Shown: positions 6,998-13,208 of the stretch, piece by piece
Layout: every line of letters begins with the position of its first letter
Position numbering within the stretch: position 1 is the first letter of the stretch
Assembly: GCA_964437465.1 (NCBI GenBank)
Contig: CAYTGI010000022.1
Coordinates: 1-17,220 of the forward strand
From: JAGQLF01 sp964437465
GTDB taxonomy: Bacteria > Patescibacteriota > Dojkabacteria > J137
Direction: 5' to 3'
DNA: 17,220 bases
Notes under the pieces: generated by a model
Database searches by the model: none
Seen by the model: the letters and a program-made list of their open reading frames with translations, nothing else
What the model was told of the DNA's origin: nothing
Made by a program: the position numbers and the translations under genes

Positions 6998-8142
6998 GAA
7001 TACAAATCAATAGCCTTGTTAAGTCTTGATATAAATGCCACAACATCATCCCGTGAATTGTAAACTGCTAGACTTAATCGTACTGATGCAGGAATTTTTA
7101 ACACTTCTCTATGAAAGATATGAGCACAGTGATGTCCAGCTCTAACACAAATGTTATTCTCACCTAAAAATCCAGCAATATCGTGAGGATGGATACCATT
7201 CACATTAAAAGAGATAACTCCTGCACCGTTTTCCTGATGATACAAAGTAATATTATCAATTTTATTAAGCTCTGAAAGTGCAAAACCACCTATTTCGTTT
7301 TCATGATCTGTTATATTTAGAATTCCTATGTCATTTATGAATTCAATTGCTTTATTTAGACCATAAGCACCAGCTACGTTAGGAGTTCCTGCTTCAAATT
7401 TCTCAGGATAATCTTTAAACTCAACTTTTTCTTTTGTAACTGAGCTCACTGTTCCACCTCCAAAATTGAAAGGTACAAGTTTTTCTACATAATCGGGTTT
7501 ACCATAAATACATCCAATGCCCATAGGCCCGTACATTTTATGACCTGAAAATATTAAGAAATCTACTCCAAGATTATTTACATCAATATTCATATGACCA
7601 ATAGATTGTGTTGCATCAAGAATTTTAATCTTTGAATTAATTTTTGAAGGGACAAAAATTGTTCCAGTTACGTTACTTACATGAGGAAAAATTGCTAAGT
7701 CAAATTCTTCATCTTTATATATTGGATTATAATTTTCATCTAATTTCAAATAAGTAATATTTTTAGATATTGATCTGATTGGTAAAAGAGATGAGTTGTG
7801 CTCTAATTCACTTACAAGAATCTTTGAGTTTTCATTTATGTAACCAGTTACGAAAAGACTGCGGATTAGACCATTCATTGCTTCAGTTGCACCTGAAGAA
7901 AAAATGATTTCTTTGGATTTAGCCTTTATAAAATCCGCTACTGATTTTCTCGATTCTTCAAAAATTCTTGTAGATTCTTCGGCGAGAGGATAAATTCCTC
8001 TATTTACGTTAGAGTTAAAGTTAGAGTAATACTCTGATATTGAATTAATCACATTTTGAGGTTTTTGAGTTGTAGCTGCATTATCCAGGAACACCAAATC
8101 GTTTTTAAGAATTGGGAATCTTTTTTGTATTTCCTTAATCAT
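6994..8142 (-). CDS. sufS: SufS-type cysteine desulfurase
   Basis: This class V PLP enzyme takes sulfur from cysteine as a protein persulfide for Fe-S cluster or other thio-cofactor synthesis. From the longest start (8163) it shows LDNAATTQKP, NRGIYPLAEEST, GATEAMN, EHNS (H122 stacks on PLP), DATQS (D183, Q186) and FSGHKMYGP with Schiff-base K209. FEAGTPN and the group II catalytic-cysteine motif RAGHHCAH (C346) follow. The longest frame begins with TTG at 8163. I prefer ATG at 8142 (382 aa) because TAAAAT lies 5 nt upstream, as in the first gene, and because family members begin about eight residues before FPIL. ATG at 8155 is the alternative. No SufBCD or SufU is adjacent. Its stop shares the bases TTAA with the stop of the convergent beta-helix gene. 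Confidence 0.93.
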   Translation of the reverse strand: MIKEIQKRFPILKNDLVFLDNAATTQKPQNVINSISEYYSNFNSNVNRGIYPLAEESTRIFEESRKSVADFIKAKSKEIIFSSGATEAMNGLIRSLFVTGYINENSKILVSELEHNSSLLPIRSISKNITYLKLDENYNPIYKDEEFDLAIFPHVSNVTGTIFVPSKINSKIKILDATQSIGHMNIDVNNLGVDFLIFSGHKMYGPMGIGCIYGKPDYVEKLVPFNFGGGTVSSVTKEKVEFKDYPEKFEAGTPNVAGAYGLNKAIEFINDIGILNITDHENEIGGFALSELNKIDNITLYHQENGAGVISFNVNGIHPHDIAGFLGENNICVRAGHHCAHIFHREVLKIPASVRLSLAVYNSRDDVVAFISRLNKAIDLYS

Positions 8143-8147
8143 AAGTA

Positions 8148-8153
8148 ATTTTA
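8148..8153 (-). promoter_or_regulatory. -10 element for the cysteine desulfurase gene
   Basis: On the minus strand TAAAAT (five of six consensus bases) ends 5 nt before ATG at 8142, so the transcript would be leaderless. If the ATG at 8155 or the TTG at 8163 were used, this element would lie inside the gene. That is the reason to prefer 8142. Confidence 0.4.
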
Positions 8154-8184
8154 ACATTTTCAATCTTGAACCTTGACCCGTATT

Positions 8185-8214
8185 TTGATACTTTTATAAA
8201 TAGATAGTTATTAT
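8185..8214 (+). promoter_or_regulatory. Promoter for the four-helix membrane protein
   Basis: TTGATA (8185-8190) and TATTAT (8209-8214) are 18 bp apart. The -10 ends 9 nt before ATG at 8224, so the leader would be only a few bases. An overlapping alternative is TTGACC (8173-8178) with TATAAA (8195-8200) at 16 bp. Confidence 0.4.
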
Positions 8215-8223
8215 TTTAAGAAA

Positions 8224-8862
8224 ATGGCCGAAAAGAAAAGTTCAACTAGATCAAAAACTATAACAAAGAATAAGACTTCAAAATCAACATCAACATCAAC
8301 AAATTCAGCTGTAAGTAAAAAAAAGAGTACTTCAGCTAAAGCTGAAGAAATCGAGAAAAAGAACAAGCTGTACAGGCTTGATAATGATTACCTAGTAATA
8401 AAGAATTTTATAGCTGTAACTTTTTTTGTAGTAGCTTTTTTTATAATGTCCCCAATTGCCTGGGCAAATGATCTATCTAAAGCATTTTTATCAGTTTTTG
8501 GCCTTCTAATTGTTGCATTAAGTACCGCATTAATGGTTGAATATATAGTTAAAACAGCAAGGCTACAGACAGATCCAGACGTAAAAAGATTCTCATCAAT
8601 AGTTACTCTAAACTCAATTTTTGGTTTAGCTATTCCTATTTTCTATATCAATATAGTTTTATATAGAGTTTTTGCTAGATACTTGATCTGGATGACTGAT
8701 CACAATACTGTCTTTTGTGAGGTAAGACAATGGATCCCAAAATTTTTATATGGAGAATTAAATCTATACAACAAGCTTGATAACCTTTCTTTCCTTTTAT
8801 TTGCATCAGCGTTAATACTTTTCGTAGCTGGAGCAATATACGAAAGAGCTCAGAGGAAATAG
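8224..8862 (+). CDS. Four-helix integral membrane protein with Lys/Ser/Thr-rich N-terminal tail
   Basis: The first 45 of 212 residues are a disordered tail made almost entirely of Lys, Ser, Thr and Ala, probably cytoplasmic given its charge. Four hydrophobic helices follow at about 59-79, 86-108, 126-148 and 187-206, and the protein ends with a short basic tail (ERAQRK). There is no catalytic motif and I do not recognise a family. The basic tail could bind nucleic acid or membrane phospholipid, but this is inference. The gene is divergent from the desulfurase (81 bp between starts) and convergent with GAPDH, with only a tandem repeat separating the two stops. Confidence 0.7.
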   Translation: MAEKKSSTRSKTITKNKTSKSTSTSTNSAVSKKKSTSAKAEEIEKKNKLYRLDNDYLVIKNFIAVTFFVVAFFIMSPIAWANDLSKAFLSVFGLLIVALSTALMVEYIVKTARLQTDPDVKRFSSIVTLNSIFGLAIPIFYINIVLYRVFARYLIWMTDHNTVFCEVRQWIPKFLYGELNLYNKLDNLSFLLFASALILFVAGAIYERAQRK

Positions 8863-8870
8863 AATCAATT

Positions 8871-8919
8871 AATTGCTAATTGCTAATTGCTAATTGCTAA
8901 TTGCTAATTGCTAATTGCT
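8871..8919. repeat. Seven perfect tandem copies of a 7-bp unit AATTGCT
   Basis: AATTGCT occurs seven times head to tail (8871-8919) with no mismatch, preceded by a partial unit (AATT at 8867-8870). It fills almost the whole 58-bp gap between the stop codons of the convergent membrane-protein and GAPDH genes and ends one base short of the GAPDH stop. No hairpin terminator is present between these genes. Confidence 0.97.
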
Positions 8920-8920
8920 T

Positions 8921-9934
8921 TTAACTCAAACTCTCAATCATCTCTACAATCCGATTAGAGTAACCCCACTCGTTATCGTACCATGCCAAAATTTTAAAAA
9001 ATCTTGAGCCAATACTCATTGTAGAACCTGCATCAAAGATTGCTGAATGAGGGTCATGGATAATATCTGTCGATACAATTGGATCTTCTGTATATCTCAG
9101 AATACCTTTTAGGTAAGTTTCACTAGCACCTTTCATAGTTTCATTGATCTCTTCAATACTTGAGTCTCTTGATGATCTGAAAGTAAAGTCAATGCATGAA
9201 CCAGTTTTAACAGGAACTCTAAAAGCCATTCCAGTTAATTTATCATTTAACTCTGGATAAACCTTTCCGATAGCTTTTGTTGCACCTGTACTTGTTGGAA
9301 CGATATTTTCTGCAGCAGCTCTTCCTCTTCGCCAGTCTTTTGGAGATGGCCCATCTTGTAGTCCTTGAGTTGAGGTATACGCATGCAAGGTTGTCATAAA
9401 CCCTTCATCAATTCCTATTCCTGAGTCTATTAGAACTCGAACAATGGGAGCTACACAATTTGTTGTACAACTAGCGTTTGAAATGATCTCAGTCCCGTTA
9501 AGCTCCTCATGATTAATTCCCATTAATTGAGTTGGAGTCATATCATCACTTGGCGCAGATATAATAACTCTTTCTGCACCAGCTTGAATATGTCCAGCTG
9601 CATCTGCATGCTTAGTAAATAAACCAGTAGATTCAACAACAATCTGTACTCCTAATTCTTTCCAAGGTAAATCTTCTGGTCTTGCTTTCATTTTTAATGT
9701 CTCAAGAGTATGTTCTCCAACTTTTATTGTATCTTCATCAAGTGCCTGTATCTCCATATCAAGTGGACCATGGTTGGAGTCATATTTTAGTAAGTAAGCT
9801 AAATTATCTGCAGGAACAAGATCGTTAACTGCAACAACCTCTACTTTTCCATCTAAAAAATTCTTTTCAAGCAGAGCTCTATAAACTAGCCTTCCAATTC
9901 TTCCGAATCCATTAATTGCTACTTTTCTTGCCAT
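8921..9934 (-). CDS. gap: Glyceraldehyde-3-phosphate dehydrogenase, phosphorylating
   Basis: This enzyme oxidises glyceraldehyde 3-phosphate to 1,3-bisphosphoglycerate with NAD in lower glycolysis. The 337-aa sequence has the Rossmann signature INGFGRIGR (7-15) and VAVNDL, whose Asp at about 38 favours NAD over NADP. Catalytic C156 lies in SNASCTTNC and H184 in TTLHAYT. The phosphate-site segment DGPSPKDWRRGRAAAENIVPTSTG and WYDNEWGYSNR follow. Length and motifs are complete. It is the last gene of a probable minus-strand operon, 17 bp behind the beta-propeller gene, and no other glycolytic gene is adjacent. ATG at 9934 gives the canonical MARKVAINGFGRIGR start, with no Shine-Dalgarno ahead of it. 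The tandem AATTGCT repeat begins just beyond its stop codon. Confidence 0.98.
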   Translation of the reverse strand: MARKVAINGFGRIGRLVYRALLEKNFLDGKVEVVAVNDLVPADNLAYLLKYDSNHGPLDMEIQALDEDTIKVGEHTLETLKMKARPEDLPWKELGVQIVVESTGLFTKHADAAGHIQAGAERVIISAPSDDMTPTQLMGINHEELNGTEIISNASCTTNCVAPIVRVLIDSGIGIDEGFMTTLHAYTSTQGLQDGPSPKDWRRGRAAAENIVPTSTGATKAIGKVYPELNDKLTGMAFRVPVKTGSCIDFTFRSSRDSSIEEINETMKGASETYLKGILRYTEDPIVSTDIIHDPHSAIFDAGSTMSIGSRFFKILAWYDNEWGYSNRIVEMIESLS

Positions 9935-9951
9935 TAAGTTTAATTTAATAT

Positions 9952-11778
9952 TTAAAAATTTGATTTTACAAATTCACCATTCAATATTAACTTATTTGAC
10001 TGAGGATTTTGAATATCAATAATGTAAAGTCCTCTGTTGGTTATGTAAAAAGCATATCCACCTTGTTGATAGAGCTGCTCAATTTCATCTAAGCCAGTAA
10101 GATTGGTTAATTTATTGGTTGTTCCTTCGTTCACTCTCACGGAGTAAACATCTGTTTGATTTCTAACCTCATCAAAATATATTATCGTATTATCTGAGTT
10201 ATTCAGGAATTGATAGTCTTGGCCTCTTTCATCAGCTAAAATGGATCTCTCCTCTCTACTTACAAAGTCATAAACATACAAATCATTAAAGCTTTGATTT
10301 CGTGATCTATTTGTATAAATGATTCTTCTTCCATTTTCAGAGATATCGATTAGTTCAATATCTTCTCCTTCGGCAACTAAAGTTTTTACATTATTAGAGA
10401 GGTCTATTCCATAAATCTCACCTCCTACTTGTTGGATAGCTAATCTTGATTCATCCTTTGATAATAGTATTTTTTCATAAATCTCACCTTCAACTCTTTC
10501 AACTTCCTCTCTATTTTCACCTGCAAAATCCATTATCTCTAATATAATTGTCTCTGATCTTCTCTCTGGAGTTGTTAAGTTAATTAACTTTCTAGCTTTA
10601 TATTGGGGAATGATCTCTCCAAGAAATTCACTTTCATTAGTTAAGCGAGTTAGTATATTAGAATTTAGATCTAATTCATAAATCGCGTTTGCTCTACCGC
10701 CTAAAGCATTTCTGAATCTATCTCTATCAGATTCAATGAATAACTTATTATCAGATGGATCAAAGTAGTAAGAGATCTGTTCAAAATCTTCATCTATTAT
10801 CTTTTCTAAATCAGCACCATCAAAGTCAGATCTATAGAAGAGAAAATCTCTATCTTCCCCAGTTTTAGTTAAATATATTGCTGACCCAGCTTCTACAAAT
10901 CTTAGGTTTTCAAGCTTATTTTCTCCTTGCGATATTGTAATTGTGTAGTCTCTAGTTTCGTAACCTGGGGCTGTTATTCTAATATTATATTCTCGCCCAA
11001 TATCTAAATCACTGATTAAAAAATTATTATTTGAGATTTCTATCATATCTGGACTAATAGCTTCACCTTCAATCCTTATATTGTTAACTTCGTTTTCACG
11101 AATATAACTCTCGACATTATGGATAATATCTCCTGCTTCTATCAATTCAACATCTTGAAGAGTATTAGATCCAGGGCTAAGCTGTAGCTCTTCAACAATA
11201 TCTTTAAAAGAGGTTGATTTGAAATTGAAGAAAACTTCCCCGGCAGGAATTTGTGTGATTTCAAAAGTTCCATCATTATTAATTCTAAAGCTTTCATCAT
11301 CATTTATTACAATTCTATCTTCAGAAAAATCATAATTTTCAGAGTTAGCTATAAAAGAACCCCGAAGGCTAGCAAACTGAGTATTTTCCAGGATAAAATC
11401 TTTTCTTATTGAGTAGTTCAAACCAGAACGATTTATGTCGACGATCTCTTCGATCATTGAAAAACCTTCCTTTTCAACTCTTAAGTTAATCCTACCCTCA
11501 TTTAATCCATTTATTCTATAAGCTCCATTCTCATCAGATGAGGTAATAAGAGTGTTGTTAAGAAATATCTCAGCATCAGCTATTGGATTATTTTCAGAAT
11601 CACTAACAACTCCTTGAACACTTAAACTTACGAATTGAAGATCTAATTTTAGTGCAAAAAATATCCCTAAAAGTACAAAACAAGATATGAGCATTGAGAA
11701 TAGTATCAATCCTAATTTAATGATTTTTTTACTTTTATTCTTTTTTACAATAGCTTGGGGTTGTATTTGATCACTCAC
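9952..11778 (-). CDS. Membrane-anchored protein with carboxypeptidase-regulatory-like repeats and a TolB/WD40-like propeller
   Basis: The 608-aa protein has a basic cytoplasmic start and a membrane anchor at about 20-44. At least one clear carboxypeptidase-regulatory-like domain follows (about 53-130: VQGVVSDSENNPIADAEIFL, then DENGAYRINGLNEG and LRVEKEGF). Two more divergent copies appear at about 137-215 and 220-295. Residues about 295-605 contain repeated strand motifs of a beta-propeller of the TolB/DPP-IV type (ISYYFDPSDNKLFIES, LLSKDESRLAIQQ, IDISENGRRIIYTNRS, DYQFLNNSDNTIIYF). There is no hydrolase domain after the propeller. It is probably a cell-surface binding or scaffold protein. 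The start is GTG at 11778, overlapping the GtrA stop as GTGA, so translation is probably coupled. Confidence 0.8.
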   Translation of the reverse strand: MSDQIQPQAIVKKNKSKKIIKLGLILFSMLISCFVLLGIFFALKLDLQFVSLSVQGVVSDSENNPIADAEIFLNNTLITSSDENGAYRINGLNEGRINLRVEKEGFSMIEEIVDINRSGLNYSIRKDFILENTQFASLRGSFIANSENYDFSEDRIVINDDESFRINNDGTFEITQIPAGEVFFNFKSTSFKDIVEELQLSPGSNTLQDVELIEAGDIIHNVESYIRENEVNNIRIEGEAISPDMIEISNNNFLISDLDIGREYNIRITAPGYETRDYTITISQGENKLENLRFVEAGSAIYLTKTGEDRDFLFYRSDFDGADLEKIIDEDFEQISYYFDPSDNKLFIESDRDRFRNALGGRANAIYELDLNSNILTRLTNESEFLGEIIPQYKARKLINLTTPERRSETIILEIMDFAGENREEVERVEGEIYEKILLSKDESRLAIQQVGGEIYGIDLSNNVKTLVAEGEDIELIDISENGRRIIYTNRSRNQSFNDLYVYDFVSREERSILADERGQDYQFLNNSDNTIIYFDEVRNQTDVYSVRVNEGTTNKLTNLTGLDEIEQLYQQGGYAFYITNRGLYIIDIQNPQSNKLILNGEFVKSNF

Positions 11779-12236
11779 TTAAATACAAAATTCTTATATA
11801 TAAAGTAGTTCAGAACCATAATCGATGCAGTTGTTAAAACATTTGCAATTGTAGGAAATAGCACTTCATTTAATTTTAAAACTTCTTGGATTAAATCTGA
11901 ATAGAAAGTTATTAATATTGCTCCTAAAATTATTGAAAGAAGGTATGACCAAGCCATTTTTATACCTTGTTTAAACTTGGGCTTAGCTTTTGCATCAAAA
12001 GTCCAATTTCTGTTTAGATTAAAACTTACAATTATTCCTACAGTTCCAGATATAAGCTTAGGAACTGTGATAATTCCAAATAAAGGGGTACCCTCTTCAC
12101 CAAAAACAAAGAAAATTACTAGATTTAAAACTAATGTATCAACTAAAAAAGCTGTAAAACCTGAAACAAAGTATTTGAAAGGTTTATTTCTATTTAAAAC
12201 TGATAAATAATGTTTATAATTACTTGTTATAGCCAT
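11775..12236 (-). CDS. GtrA-family membrane protein
   Basis: The GtrA family is thought to help move lipid-linked sugars or flip polyprenyl-phosphate glycans during cell-surface glycosylation. The 153-aa sequence has the family pattern: an amphipathic start ending FKYFVSGFTAFLVDTLVLNLVIFF (first helix), a second helix (VPKLISGTVGIIVSFNLNRNWTF, with the conserved NRxWTF), a third helix (MAWSYLLSIILGAILITFY) and a C-terminal helix ending NYFIYKNFVFK. It stops with TGA, the only TGA stop in the window. It heads a minus-strand operon with the propeller protein and GAPDH. The start is ATG at 12236, preceded 7 nt upstream by TACAAT. No glycosyltransferase partner is adjacent. Confidence 0.9.
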   Translation of the reverse strand: MAITSNYKHYLSVLNRNKPFKYFVSGFTAFLVDTLVLNLVIFFVFGEEGTPLFGIITVPKLISGTVGIIVSFNLNRNWTFDAKAKPKFKQGIKMAWSYLLSIILGAILITFYSDLIQEVLKLNEVLFPTIANVLTTASIMVLNYFIYKNFVFK

Positions 12237-12243
12237 ACTTTTT

Positions 12244-12249
12244 ATTGTA
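12244..12249 (-). promoter_or_regulatory. -10 element for the GtrA operon
   Basis: TACAAT on the minus strand (five of six consensus bases) ends 7 nt before the ATG at 12236, which places the transcription start at the initiation codon. It lies within the 21-bp gap between the divergent GtrA and JAMM-like genes. Confidence 0.4.
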
Positions 12250-12257
12250 TCAATATA

Positions 12258-12968
12258 ATGTTATTAACCCAACTTGGTAAACATATATTAACCCAAGTTA
12301 AAAGTGGAAAATTAATTTCGAACTCTGATTGGCCTAAAGATATCACTATTGAATCAGAAATAACTACTAATTTAAAAAAACTCTCAAGCTACACAAACGC
12401 CAAGAAAAATAAAAAAGAAGGTCATTCCGGAAGAGAATTTGAAGTAACTTACTTTTTTTTTATTGATTCACTATATGCTTCAGAACCTGTTTCTGGATCT
12501 TACACTCAGGTTAGATTTTCTCATTCTTTTAATGCTATCCCTGAATATAAGGGTAAAAATTTAAGATTCAAAGTAAAGATTGATAATAAAACTCATCTAT
12601 CTAAATATTATGATTCAGAAAAATTCGATCGCGATATAGTTTTTGGAAGATTTGTTTCATTTCATACTCATCCTTTTTATAAAATACAAAATCAGAAAGG
12701 TACTTATTCATTTTTCTCTCCTGCAGATTTAGCGAGCTTAGTTTTTGGAAGCTCGTATATAGTGGGATTAATTGCAGGATCACAACTTTGGCTTGCATGT
12801 AAAACATCCTCACCAATTAGGCCATCTCCAGAAGAATTAAATTCAATCAGTCTAAAAGAACCTGAAGGCATTAATGCAATGGAGAAAGAGATAAAATTTA
12901 AGTTATCCTACACAAATATTGCATTTTTCTCAGGTTCACTAGGATCTAAGTTAAAAAGGCTAACTTAG
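12258..12968 (+). CDS. JAMM/MPN-like metalloprotein
   Basis: From ATG at 12258 the protein has 236 aa and no signal peptide. The segment VSFHTHPF followed by FFSPADLASL gives the JAMM zinc pattern HxHP...SxxD: H136, H138, S154, D157 in this numbering. The gap between HxH and Asp is about eight residues longer than the usual HxHx(10)D. A Glu in GREFEVTYFF (about residues 59-61) may supply the catalytic acid. JAMM proteins cleave isopeptide or peptide bonds next to Ub-like proteins, or act in sulfur-carrier processing, while RadC-type members have unknown roles. No Ub-like, E1-like or MoaD-like gene is nearby. A longer frame opens at 12210, but it would run into the GtrA start and adds an unconserved hydrophobic stretch. 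Confidence 0.62.
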   Translation: MLLTQLGKHILTQVKSGKLISNSDWPKDITIESEITTNLKKLSSYTNAKKNKKEGHSGREFEVTYFFFIDSLYASEPVSGSYTQVRFSHSFNAIPEYKGKNLRFKVKIDNKTHLSKYYDSEKFDRDIVFGRFVSFHTHPFYKIQNQKGTYSFFSPADLASLVFGSSYIVGLIAGSQLWLACKTSSPIRPSPEELNSISLKEPEGINAMEKEIKFKLSYTNIAFFSGSLGSKLKRLT

Positions 12969-13118
12969 CGATCTTAGTTCTCCACATGCTCTTTTTCGTG
13001 AAACCTAGAATGAATAAATTAAATAACGATTTACAAAATTCTTTAGCTAACTTGTTTTAAATCGCTGAAATGACTACCTGATAAAGAGAATAAGCTTTGT
13101 GGATACACACTCTCCTAT

Positions 13119-13147
13119 TTGACACCTCAACAGATTGTGTCTACACT
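13119..13147 (+). promoter_or_regulatory. Candidate upstream nrdA promoter
   Basis: A perfect TTGACA (13119-13124) and TACACT (13142-13147, four of six consensus bases) are 17 bp apart. Transcription would start near 13154, giving a leader of about 55 nt that includes most of the palindrome. A candidate NrdR box fills the spacer. A second -10-like TATATT (13188-13193) could instead give a short-leader transcript starting near 13200. Confidence 0.45.
13125..13140. promoter_or_regulatory. Candidate NrdR box 1 (degenerate)
   Basis: CCTCAACAGATTGTGT agrees with the 16-bp NrdR consensus (acaCwAtATaTwGtgt) at about 12 positions, best in the right half. It sits exactly between the TTGACA and TACACT hexamers and begins 33 bp before box 2. 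NrdR boxes usually occur in pairs about three helical turns apart. Confidence 0.5.
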
Positions 13148-13183
13148 ATCACTTACAACACAACATGTTGTGTTGTAAGTGAT
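13148..13183. promoter_or_regulatory. Perfect 36-bp palindrome upstream of nrdA
   Basis: The 18 bases 13148-13165 (starting ATCACTTAC, ending CACAACA) are exactly the reverse complement of 13166-13183, with no spacer. In RNA it could fold as a 16-bp stem closed by a CATG loop. It is followed by the T-rich run 13183-13197, which resembles a terminator or attenuator. Its centre is the strong NrdR box at 13158-13173. It may therefore be a DNA operator, a transcribed hairpin, or both. Confidence 0.9.
13158..13173. promoter_or_regulatory. NrdR box 2 (strong)
   Basis: ACACAACATGTTGTGT matches the NrdR consensus acaCwAtATaTwGtgt at 14 of 16 positions and is perfectly symmetric. Its location 36 bp before nrdA, within a larger palindrome, supports control by the ATP/dATP-sensing repressor NrdR. 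The nrdR gene itself is not in the window. Confidence 0.7.
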
Positions 13184-13208
13184 TTTATATATTTTTTAGA
13201 TAAATATA

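Noticed and set aside
8871..8919. CRISPR array
   Set aside because: The 7-bp units are directly adjacent with no spacers, so this is a simple tandem repeat.
9909..9920. Copy of the AATTGCT repeat inside the GAPDH gene start
   Set aside because: A single ATTAATTGCTA occurs in the codons for KVAIN, explained by the conserved protein; it is probably coincidence.
12210..12257. Longer start for the JAMM-like gene
   Set aside because: It would overlap the start of the divergent GtrA gene and add an unconserved hydrophobic stretch. ATG at 12258 fits better.
12969..13118. Small RNA or tRNA in the gap before nrdA
   Set aside because: No cloverleaf, no T-loop motif and no strong stem are visible in this part. 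Only the segment from 13119 on has clear structure.
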